DNA of 5,131 nucleotides from NCBI GenBank assembly GCA_001412335.1, contig LKUF01000287.1:1-5131 (forward strand). Direction: 5' to 3'. This DNA comes from Methanolinea sp. SDB (lineage in GTDB: Archaea > Halobacteriota > Methanomicrobia > Methanomicrobiales > Methanospirillaceae). Both the position numbers and the translations under genes were made by a program. Below, in pieces: positions 1 through 5,131 of the stretch; within the stretch, counting starts at the first letter, position 1, and each line of letters starts with the position of its first letter. The notes under the pieces are model-generated. The model was given only the letters and a program-made list of their open reading frames with translations, searched no databases and was not told the DNA's origin.

Positions 1-92
1 GGCGATAGCGAGATGGATTCCGCGGATATCCCGGGAATGAACATCAGTGCGAAAAGAAGTCCCAGGCAAAGGATGATTGATGATCGTTTCAT
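1..92 (-). CDS. N-terminus of an exported protein, cut by the left edge
   Basis: An open frame begins with ATG at 92-90 and is still open at base 1, giving 30 complete codons. The product starts MKRSSIILCLGLLFALMF and continues IPGISA then ESISLS. This is a textbook Sec signal peptide: a basic n-region (K2, R3), a hydrophobic core from about residue 6 to 19, and a small-residue cleavage site with ISA before E25. A good Shine-Dalgarno motif (AGAGGTG) lies 5 nt upstream of the ATG, which fixes the start. The gene lies 80 bp downstream of the phosphoesterase gene on the same strand and could be co-transcribed with it. Cys9 is inside the hydrophobic core and does not sit in a lipobox, so a lipoprotein is not indicated. 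The mature protein is outside the window, so its function cannot be stated. Confidence 0.78.
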   Translation of the reverse strand, partial: MKRSSIILCLGLLFALMFIPGISAESISLS

Positions 93-97
93 TTATA

Positions 98-104
98 CAC
101 CTCT
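98..104 (-). promoter_or_regulatory. Ribosome binding site AGAGGTG
   Basis: On the minus strand AGAGGTG is followed by TATAA and then the ATG at 92-90. It matches the GGAGGTG-type anti-Shine-Dalgarno complement used by many methanogens, at an ideal 5-nt spacing. This is the main support for the truncated gene at the left edge. Confidence 0.75.
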
Positions 105-162
105 AGACGGTATCATGGTGGCTGAAGGGGTTCTCTATAGAGGATCTTTGGAGATATGGCAA

Positions 163-170
163 TAAAAGGT
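163..170 (-). promoter_or_regulatory. Weak TATA-like box for the left-edge gene
   Basis: TTTTATTG on the minus strand lies in the 80-bp gap between the phosphoesterase stop and the next start. If used, it would place transcription initiation near position 140 and leave a leader of about 50 nt. The gap also holds a 10-bp perfect palindrome, CTCTATAGAG, at 133-142, close to where such a start would fall, which could be an operator or simply chance. The upstream BRE-like purine tract is poor, so read-through from the upstream gene is equally plausible. Confidence 0.22.
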
Positions 171-172
171 TA

Positions 173-1477
173 TCATCGCCCTCTTTCCCAAAAATATCCT
201 GCTAGATCTGAAATAGTCGTATAATAACCCGGGAATGCACCCCGATCCCTGGTCCGGAAGAGTGCCTCCCAACCGGATCTCAAATCCGGAGATCCTTCGC
301 CCGTCTTCCGAATCACCACCCGGTCCATGACCAGGGGATGCTCGCATATGACAAACTCCCCATCCACTATCCTGCCGACCTGGACATAGTCGAAGATACA
401 TGTAGCTGGTTCGGTTTCGACCTGTACCCTGACATAGCCCAGCGTATCCTCAATCTGGACCTGGCTTTCCGGTATTCCTGGCTTCCTGAGGGGATATGAC
501 CCCCCTCCCCCTGTTCCGGCGATGATATAGGGTATCCCATCGGCCTCGCAGCGCTCATATGCATGGACGTGCCCGGAAAAGACTGCATCTACCGATGCAT
601 CCCCGAAATGGGGAGCCCAAAGATCGCGGAGGTCGCTCCACCCCCCGAAATTCTTCTCGCTCGACGTGTATACCGGGTGGTGGAATGCGACGAAACTCCA
701 GGGATGCTGCTGCGACAGGTCTCTTTCCAGCCAGTCTTCCTGCGAATAGAAATCCGCACCCGGGTTGCTGTCGAGGACAGTCACGTGGACACCGCCGCAG
801 TCGAACGAGTAGTTTCCCTCTGCCTGGAAGACGTCGAGGTAGTAGCGGTAATATGGTGAGTCTTTCTCAGGCTGGTATTCATGGTTCCCGGCGACGGGAT
901 ACATTGTCGTGTTCGAGATCACGTCCCCGGCGGACATGAAGAACCGATCCCACTCCTGCATATCTGCCGGATCGTTTACCAGGTCCCCGGTATGGAGGAC
1001 AAACCGTGGATCCTCTTCCCGTGCGATCGCATCCGCCACCGGTTTGTGGCGCTCAAGCTGTGTCTGCCCGTCCTGCGGTTCCTGGGTATCTCCGTACACG
1101 ATGAAGGTAATAGGCTCGTTATTTAGGGGGAACGTGTCGAACTTGTATAGACGGGATGTCTGATCTCCGGTGCGAACGCGGTAGTAGTACCGCGTGTCAG
1201 GCTCAAGGCCCTCCAGGAAGAGATGGTAGATTGCAGTATCGTTCCCTGTGTATGGAGCTGTTTCGAAAGAGCCGTCGGAGAATGATTCGACATCTGGGGC
1301 ATATTCCACAGAGCCGGCAGTACCGACGTCAGTCTTCCAGTTTACGGTTGTGGCATCCGTAGTCGTTCCGGTGATATACGGTCCCCAGGCAAGCCCTGAT
1401 ACCTCTGCCGGGGCATGCGCCGGAACGAGGAGAAGAACGAGAACGGCCACAATGAACAGCCTGATGTAATTGTTCAT
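173..1477 (-). CDS. Secreted purple-acid-phosphatase-like metallophosphoesterase
   Basis: This 434-residue protein should hydrolyse phosphate esters outside the cell with a two-metal centre. Residues 1-24 form a signal peptide (hydrophobic core about 7-19, cleavage probably after APA at 22-24). Residues 28-117 resemble the fibronectin-III-like N-terminal domain of purple acid phosphatases (WGPYITGTTTDATTVNWKT, then LEPDTRYYYRV). The catalytic domain spans about 120-320 and has every block in order: GDTQ (D130), HTGDLVND (D165), GNHE (N198, H199), VAFHH (H266) and GHVHAYER (H303, H305). The Tyr of the classical GDxxY block is replaced by N168, so a tyrosinate-Fe(III) purple centre is not expected. 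A beta-rich C-terminal region follows to about 390, then a 44-residue tail I do not recognise. Four cysteines (227, 310, 360, 378) could pair, and N-glycosylation sequons occur at 79, 189 and 222. The start is supported by the signal peptide and a Shine-Dalgarno-like motif. Substrate is unknown; nucleotide or phosphodiester substrates are alternatives. Confidence 0.92.
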   Translation of the reverse strand: MNNYIRLFIVAVLVLLLVPAHAPAEVSGLAWGPYITGTTTDATTVNWKTDVGTAGSVEYAPDVESFSDGSFETAPYTGNDTAIYHLFLEGLEPDTRYYYRVRTGDQTSRLYKFDTFPLNNEPITFIVYGDTQEPQDGQTQLERHKPVADAIAREEDPRFVLHTGDLVNDPADMQEWDRFFMSAGDVISNTTMYPVAGNHEYQPEKDSPYYRYYLDVFQAEGNYSFDCGGVHVTVLDSNPGADFYSQEDWLERDLSQQHPWSFVAFHHPVYTSSEKNFGGWSDLRDLWAPHFGDASVDAVFSGHVHAYERCEADGIPYIIAGTGGGGSYPLRKPGIPESQVQIEDTLGYVRVQVETEPATCIFDYVQVGRIVDGEFVICEHPLVMDRVVIRKTGEGSPDLRSGWEALFRTRDRGAFPGYYTTISDLAGYFWERGR

Positions 1478-1482
1478 GGAAA

Positions 1483-1490
1483 CACCGCCT
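1483..1490 (-). promoter_or_regulatory. Ribosome binding site AGGCGGTG
   Basis: AGGCGGTG on the minus strand differs at one base from the AGGAGGTG consensus and is followed by TTTCC and the ATG at 1477-1475. The 5-nt spacing equals that of the left-edge gene, which supports this Met as the phosphoesterase start. Confidence 0.65.
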
Positions 1491-1565
1491 GTGTTTTTCT
1501 ATTCATCACCGAACTTTATGATAATGCCTTTTTCCTGTTGGCTCTGATGATTAACGATTAGCTAA

Positions 1566-1603
1566 TAAAACAATCCAGTTTGAAAATAATGGGAAGGTAA
1601 AAA
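1566..1603 (-). terminator. Possible oligo-T termination region after the large gene
   Basis: Reading the minus strand beyond the TGA of the large gene (1636-1634), there are successive T tracts: T5 at 1603-1599, T4 at 1586-1583 and T4 at 1570-1567. Archaeal RNA polymerase commonly terminates on such tracts without a hairpin. A short imperfect inverted repeat (GGGAAG against CTCCC, plus-strand 1591-1609) sits at the first tract. This is suggestive only, and the region overlaps the likely initiation zone of the next gene. Confidence 0.3.
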
Positions 1604-1610
1604 CTCCCCT

Positions 1611-1628
1611 TTTTATATATTTTTCATC
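1611..1628 (-). promoter_or_regulatory. Candidate archaeal BRE/TATA promoter of the phosphoesterase
   Basis: On the minus strand the purine-rich GATGAAAAA is followed directly by TATATAAA (1619-1612). This resembles an archaeal BRE plus box A. It is the most TATA-like sequence in the 156-bp gap between the large gene and the phosphoesterase. Initiation about 25 nt downstream would fall near 1590 and give a leader of about 110 nt. A second, weaker box, TTTTATTA at 1570-1563, would give a leader near 65 nt. The core also reads TTTATATA on the plus strand, so direction is not decided by the box alone, but no plus-strand gene follows. Confidence 0.42.
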
Positions 1629-1633
1629 TGCAA

Positions 1634-4600
1634 TCAGTTGACCTGTGTTGCGTCATATAGCTGTCCATCATCAATTGCCTCCGAACCCTGGCCCTGATCG
1701 TGGGGCACAGACACGGTTACGGTTCCTTCTGCTTGTCCACCCACACTGTCTGTTGCAATGAAGGTTATTTCGTACACTCTTCCATTTCCATTCCCGAGTC
1801 GTTCGGCTCTTAAAATGGCGGTATCGGTTCCGATGCAATCTGGATCAGCATCAGGAGTATGCTTCTTCCCACCAGTATCGGTTGGCTCATCGCTCGTGAT
1901 TCCGGTGATAGTGACAGTTACTGCATCGTCAAAGGGATCGTTGACACCCATGATTGTAACGTCGACGTACTTGTTGTTCGCAGGCCAGAGTGTCTCCATA
2001 CTGGGGTAAGCCCCTGATACATCTGGTGGGAAATTCAGGGTAATCCTGCTGATGCCCTTTACATTATCGGATTTGGCTACATTCTCTCCCACAAGTCGCA
2101 GCGGCCAGCTGGAGTCGTCCTCCGAAATATGGAAGCCGTTTAAGGAATTTGCAACGATGAATCCGGAGCTCCGAATTGTATCAATGCTTTTGAAGGTCCT
2201 GGAATATCCGTCGGGTGCACTCACAATTATGTCGTATCCCTGGAGCGCGAGAGTCTCGTTGTATGCTTCGTTAGAGTGTTGATCCGCATCATCGACAAAG
2301 CCCGCAAGGAAGAAGAGGGGCATTCCGGTCCATACATTGCCTTTGCTGTCAATATATGAAGCTTCGTGGTTTGCACCGAACTGGCATGTGAGGGCCGATT
2401 CAAAGTAACCCTTGCTGATGGTATACTCGATGCCGCCGATTCCGGTGCCATCCAGTTGAAGATTCCAGGGGGTCTCGGCCACGGTGTACACGAAGAGCTC
2501 AGTAACATACTTGTTTGAGGTTCCGGCACAGGATGGGAACAGGATGCCCGGGTAATTGGGATCACCGGGGGGGTACGACTGGTAATAATAGTGCCAGTGC
2601 GACGGGGGCATGGCCTCGTGCATATCCCACTGGCCAAATATGTGATCTTCTGGCATGAAGAAGTTCCGCATACCATCAGAATAACCCGGCACGAATGCCC
2701 CGTCTGCATACCAGGCAAGGATTGCGTGGCCCTGGTGCTCGTAGATCTCCGGGGTCGGGTAGATACTCGAGTACGGTAGTGCCTGCTTGCGCCCATCTGA
2801 TGCAACCAGAATCAGCTCCGTTTCCTCGCCCATACCACCGACGAGACCAACCAGGTCGCTGAGTTTGGTGCCTTTCACGGCGTTTGAGATCTTAGTACCG
2901 CCCTTTGTCTCATCATATTCACCCCAGATATCCTCTGGGTCAAAAGTGACACCCTGGTAGGAATACACGGTCTCACCATCGCCGATAACCTCGAACTGCG
3001 TCATCATCTCAGTGTAGTCGATCCATACCTCGGCAACGATCGTCTGCTGGTCTTCACCATACTTGACGATGTGGAGCTTCGGGATCTCGGTCGGCTCGTT
3101 GAACTCGGTCAGTATGATATCAGCGATATTACCAACACTCATACCGCCAAGGGTCCCGTCAGCACGGGTAACGCCGTCACCAACAAGGCGCAATGGCCAC
3201 GAATCGCCAAGTGGTTCTCCATTGACCCTGTTCGCGACGATATAGTCGCCGCTCCATGCTACATCGGCGCTGGCAAACTCCTTTGCATATCCATCATCTG
3301 CCATTACCGTGATCTTGTAACCTGCCATGGCCTGTGTTGCACTGAACTCATGCGGCAGGCGGTCATCCACCCAGCCACAGAGGAACCAGAGGGGTAAACC
3401 GGACCAGACATTTCCGTCAATATCAGTCCATTCCACATAGTGCCCGGATGCTGGGCAGTCAAGCGCAGCCTGGAACTCGGCCTGTGAAATTACATCGGTA
3501 ATCTTACCTGATACATTCAGGTTCCAGCTTCCCGGACCCGCGGGCGGAGTCTGGAGTTCGGGGATCTCGATTATCGCGATGTTTCCTACGCGGTCCTTCC
3601 CAGAAGTTATGGCTGGGCCATTCAATTTGAGTGGGTAGCCGCTGTCGGCATCGAGTTCTACGGCGTTTTTCTTATTTGCCACGATGTATCCGTCGTTCCG
3701 GGCCACATCCGCGCTGGTGAAGGTGCGGGTATAACCATCATCGGCGATGACGTTCACAGTATAACCCGCAGTTGCCACATCATCGTTGAAGGTCCAGTGC
3801 GATGCGAGCTCGATGTCATCAACCGCACCGAGAAGCACCCAGAGAGGAACTCCGGACCAGGTATCGCCGTTGTCATCTGTCCACTCCACGCCGTGCACGC
3901 AGGCAATTCCGTCTTCGAACTCTGACTGGGTGATAGTATCACCAACCTCTCCGACCATTTCAAGGGCCCATCCTTCGGGCGGCTCCGGCAGTCCCACGAG
4001 TTCGATCCTCACGATGTTTCCTACCTGTTGTCCGCCGAAGACTTCAGGTCCCTTAAGGTGGAGCGGCCAGCACGGTTTTCCACCCTCGGTGAGCATCGGA
4101 AGCTCCTCCCCGTTCAGGGTGTTTGCCACTATATAGCCGTCATTCCGGGCGATATCCGCGCTTGCAAGGCTCGTGTCCCAGCCGTCTCCTGCAATCACCT
4201 TGACCGTATATCCCTGGGCGGCAATGTCGTCGTTGAAGTTGAAATGGTCCGGACCCACGTCAGGGTTGTCATCGACCAATGCAACGAGCAGCCAGAGCGG
4301 GATGCCGCCCCAGGTATTTCCATCAAGATCGGTCCATTCGACGTAGTGGACACAGGCTAACCCTGCCTCGAAGTAATCCTTCGAAACGGTCGTATCCATG
4401 GCACCGGAGAACTCGAGGGTCCAGGTGTCAGGCGTGACACCGGTCGCGACCACGGTCAGGACAGCGGCGGTTGCTTTGCCTTCCACTTCCATAAGATCGG
4501 CCGGGTCAGCGACATCTGCCGCATAGTAGAACTCGACCGCATCGCCATCAACAACCTCAAACACATTCAGACCGTCGGGTGTGTTCATGTACCCGTCCTT

Positions 4601-5131
4601 ATAGACGTCGTTCACGTACGCATACCAGTAGCCGGGAGACTTTCGGAGGTACCCGTCAACGTTGTCAAGCAGCAGGACCTGGTCATACTCATATCGTTTG
4701 TCGGTCACATCATAGGTGAAACCGGCCGAGGTTGCTGCGATGTCAAGAGCCCCAAGCGGGGTTGTATAATTGACAGTATAGGTCACACCGGAATTGTATG
4801 CGACCACATCAAAGGTCTCATCGGGCGAAAGCACTACAGTTCCTTTATACAGGATATCATATGGCGGAGGGATCTCGGCAACCGTCTTCACGGCTGCGGT
4901 GGCAATCGCCTGGACCGCAGCAAGATCTGCCGGGTCAGCCACATCGGCGGCATAATAGAATTCGACCGTGTCTCCGTCTTCAAGCTCGATGACGTTCATG
5001 CCGTCGGGTGTGTTCATGTACCCATCCTTGTACTCATCGTTGACGTAGGCATACCAGTAGCCGGGAGACTTCCTGAGATAGTCGTCGACGTTGTCGAGCA
5101 GCAGGACCTGGTCATACTCGTAACGCTTGTC
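1634..5131 (-). CDS. Giant extracellular modular protein: DUF4430 modules, SUOX-fold repeats and C-terminal Ig-like domain (N-terminus missing)
   Basis: The frame is open through the right edge, giving 1165 visible codons before TGA at 1636-1634; numbering here starts at codon 5131-5129. The Met at 5017 is internal to a repeat, not a start. Order of modules: end of a DUF4430 module (about 1-85), a full DUF4430 module (89-214, with GYWYAYVND and DGDAVEFYYA), three SUOX-fold repeats (236-381, 387-526, 535-676), a divergent SUOX-like module (685-884), a fourth SUOX-fold repeat (888-1034), an Ig-like domain (1041-1144, beginning LWPANNKYVDVTI and ending VSVPHDQGQG), and a short acidic tail. SUOX-fold hallmarks are WxGxPL, DGY, YIVAN, NGExL, PLRLVG and VGNI. 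The protein is acidic and beta-rich, with no internal membrane segment and no C-terminal anchor or sorting motif, so it is probably secreted or held by the unseen N-terminus. Family knowledge links DUF4430 to the transcobalamin C-terminal-like fold. Ligand binding or a surface scaffold is inferred; enzymatic activity is unproven. Confidence 0.9.
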   Translation of the reverse strand, partial: DKRYEYDQVLLLDNVDDYLRKSPGYWYAYVNDEYKDGYMNTPDGMNVIELEDGDTVEFYYAADVADPADLAAVQAIATAAVKTVAEIPPPYDILYKGTVVLSPDETFDVVAYNSGVTYTVNYTTPLGALDIAATSAGFTYDVTDKRYEYDQVLLLDNVDGYLRKSPGYWYAYVNDVYKDGYMNTPDGLNVFEVVDGDAVEFYYAADVADPADLMEVEGKATAAVLTVVATGVTPDTWTLEFSGAMDTTVSKDYFEAGLACVHYVEWTDLDGNTWGGIPLWLLVALVDDNPDVGPDHFNFNDDIAAQGYTVKVIAGDGWDTSLASADIARNDGYIVANTLNGEELPMLTEGGKPCWPLHLKGPEVFGGQQVGNIVRIELVGLPEPPEGWALEMVGEVGDTITQSEFEDGIACVHGVEWTDDNGDTWSGVPLWVLLGAVDDIELASHWTFNDDVATAGYTVNVIADDGYTRTFTSADVARNDGYIVANKKNAVELDADSGYPLKLNGPAITSGKDRVGNIAIIEIPELQTPPAGPGSWNLNVSGKITDVISQAEFQAALDCPASGHYVEWTDIDGNVWSGLPLWFLCGWVDDRLPHEFSATQAMAGYKITVMADDGYAKEFASADVAWSGDYIVANRVNGEPLGDSWPLRLVGDGVTRADGTLGGMSVGNIADIILTEFNEPTEIPKLHIVKYGEDQQTIVAEVWIDYTEMMTQFEVIGDGETVYSYQGVTFDPEDIWGEYDETKGGTKISNAVKGTKLSDLVGLVGGMGEETELILVASDGRKQALPYSSIYPTPEIYEHQGHAILAWYADGAFVPGYSDGMRNFFMPEDHIFGQWDMHEAMPPSHWHYYYQSYPPGDPNYPGILFPSCAGTSNKYVTELFVYTVAETPWNLQLDGTGIGGIEYTISKGYFESALTCQFGANHEASYIDSKGNVWTGMPLFFLAGFVDDADQHSNEAYNETLALQGYDIIVSAPDGYSRTFKSIDTIRSSGFIVANSLNGFHISEDDSSWPLRLVGENVAKSDNVKGISRITLNFPPDVSGAYPSMETLWPANNKYVDVTIMGVNDPFDDAVTVTITGITSDEPTDTGGKKHTPDADPDCIGTDTAILRAERLGNGNGRVYEITFIATDSVGGQAEGTVTVSVPHDQGQGSEAIDDGQLYDATQVN
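1700..2011 (-). other. C-terminal Ig-like domain of the large protein
   Basis: Visible residues 1041-1144 match a beta-sandwich module common at the ends of secreted bacterial and some archaeal proteins. It has an opening LWPANNKYVDV, a middle VTITGITSDEPTD, then RAERLGNGNGRVYEITF, ATDSVGG and the closing VSVPHDQGQG. One cysteine (1099) lies in it. Such modules usually act as spacers or in adhesion rather than catalysis. The protein ends 21 residues later with no hydrophobic anchor. Confidence 0.65.
2030..2470 (-). repeat. SUOX-fold repeat 4
   Basis: Visible residues 888-1034. Hallmarks are WNLQL at the start, C916, GNVWTGMPLFFL, PDGY, FIVAN, NG and WPLRLVG. It is the most diverged of the four canonical copies: the EWTD of the others is replaced by SYID, and VGNI by KGIS. 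It is separated from copies 1-3 by the divergent module. Confidence 0.7.
2480..3079 (-). other. Divergent SUOX-like module rich in His and aromatics
   Basis: Visible residues 685-884, about 200 long against roughly 145 for the canonical repeats. The skeleton can still be matched: VKGTKLSDLVGLVGG for WxGxPLxxLL, LVASDGRKQALP for the DGY strand, AILAWYADGAFVPGY for the ANxxNGexL strand, DGMRNFFMPE for PLRLV, and SNKYVTELFVYT for the closing VGNIxxI strand. Between the last two is an insertion with DMHEAMPPSHWHYYYQSYPP and a cysteine (868). I recall related domains, also with a D-M-H-E segment and a W-H-(aromatic) cluster, in methanogen surface proteins, without an established function. H830, H838, H845 and H847 could form a metal or ligand site; that is inference. 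Confidence 0.5.
3104..3529 (-). repeat. SUOX-fold repeat 3
   Basis: Visible residues 535-676. Hallmarks are SWNLNVSG, C559, HYVEWTDIDGNVWSGLPLWF, DDGY, YIVANRVNGEPL, WPLRLVG and VGNI. It is the copy closest to the family pattern in the NGEPL and PLRLVG blocks. A second cysteine (585) lies next to the PLWF block. Confidence 0.75.
3554..3973 (-). repeat. SUOX-fold repeat 2
   Basis: Visible residues 387-526. Hallmarks are WALEMVG, C411, GVEWTDDNGDTWSGVPLWVL, DDGY, YIVAN, YPLKLNG and VGNI. The NG of the NGExL block is NA here (N489, A490). Confidence 0.75.
3989..4426 (-). repeat. SUOX-fold repeat 1
   Basis: Visible residues 236-381. Hallmarks are TWTLEFSG, C260, HYVEWTDLDGNTWGGIPLWL, DGW in place of DGY, YIVANTLNGEEL, WPLHLKG and VGNI. 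The spacing from its first Trp to that of repeat 2 is 151 residues, and from repeat 2 to repeat 3 is 148 residues, which shows tandem duplication. A second cysteine (354) precedes WPLHL. Confidence 0.75.
4494..4702 (-). repeat. Direct repeat, copy B: C-terminal half of the second DUF4430 module
   Basis: This stretch matches 4923-5131 at a fixed offset of 429 bp (143 codons). Over 4572-4702 I counted about 17 mismatches in 131 bases. At protein level about 63 of 70 residues agree (DKRYEYDQVLLLDN through YYAADVADPADL). The offset equals one DUF4430 module, so this is an in-frame module duplication. Confidence 0.85.
4923..5131 (-). repeat. Direct repeat, copy A: end of the preceding DUF4430 module, cut by the right edge
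   Basis: This is the partner of 4494-4702. It encodes GYWYAYVND, YKDGYMNTPDG and DGDTVEFYYAADVADPADL. The match runs to the last base of the window, so the repeat unit, and perhaps more copies, continues outside. Its presence shows that the coding frame extends upstream of the Met at 5017. Confidence 0.85.

Noticed and set aside
133..142. CTCTATAGAG palindrome as a regulator site
   Set aside because: A single 10-bp palindrome is not rare enough to call an operator, and no second copy was noticed upstream of the phosphoesterase.
559..1469. Several plus-strand open frames opposite the phosphoesterase
   Set aside because: They overlap each other and the well-supported minus-strand gene, their products are rich in Arg, Ser, Pro and Cys as expected for antisense frames, and no Shine-Dalgarno or domain supports them.
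1591..1625. Hairpin plus T-run on the plus strand (GGGAAG...CTCCCCTTTTTATATATTTTT) as an intrinsic terminator
   Set aside because: The stem is short and bulged and no plus-strand gene lies upstream to be terminated.
2227..2805. 192-codon minus-strand frame inside the large gene
   Set aside because: It is a shifted frame of the large gene and its product has low-complexity Arg/Ser/Thr composition without domain features.
3071..4360. Plus-strand frames of about 100-116 codons opposite the SUOX-fold repeats
   Set aside because: They recur because the repeats recur; they are antisense shadows with no start signals or recognisable products.
1634..5017. Met at 5017 as the start of the large gene
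   Set aside because: The frame continues without a stop to base 5131 and those 38 codons match the equivalent part of the next DUF4430 module. The same GYMNTPDG context recurs at the matching place in the second copy, so this Met is internal.
1..5131. Search for CRISPR, tRNA, rRNA, insertion sequence or defence genes
   Set aside because: No spacer-repeat array, cloverleaf, transposase motif or nuclease/helicase gene was seen; the only repeats are protein-module duplications.

Overview
The window looks archaeal, most likely a methanogen of the order Methanomicrobiales. This is inferred from three things: Shine-Dalgarno motifs of the GAGGTG type placed 5 nt before the starts, AT-rich TATA-like boxes between genes, and a secreted multidomain protein that pairs DUF4430 modules with repeated molybdopterin-oxidoreductase-fold (SUOX-fold) modules, an architecture I associate with that group. 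No rRNA or core gene is present to confirm the taxon.

All supported genes lie on the minus strand, so gene order runs from high to low coordinates. (1) 5131-1634 is a very large open frame that is still open at the right edge, so its N-terminus is missing. It encodes an extracellular modular protein: the end of one DUF4430 module, a complete second DUF4430 module, three tandem SUOX-fold repeats, a divergent SUOX-like module rich in His and aromatic residues, a fourth canonical SUOX-fold repeat, and a C-terminal Ig-like beta domain. (2) After a 156-bp AT-rich gap, 1477-173 encodes a complete secreted metallophosphoesterase of the purple-acid-phosphatase-like type, with a signal peptide, a fibronectin-III-like domain and a full set of metal-binding motifs, but without the tyrosine ligand of true purple enzymes. 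(3) After an 80-bp gap, a third gene starts at 92 and runs off the left edge. Only its signal peptide and the first few mature residues are visible.

Thus three consecutive co-directional genes all appear to encode exported proteins, which suggests a locus devoted to the cell surface or to extracellular chemistry. The phosphoesterase could release phosphate from organic phosphate esters outside the cell. The modular protein is more likely a binding or surface scaffold than a classical enzyme, although each of its four canonical SUOX-fold repeats keeps one cysteine at about the position of the molybdenum-ligand cysteine of that fold. No RNA gene, insertion sequence, CRISPR array or defence system was seen. 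The most unusual object is the large repeat protein.
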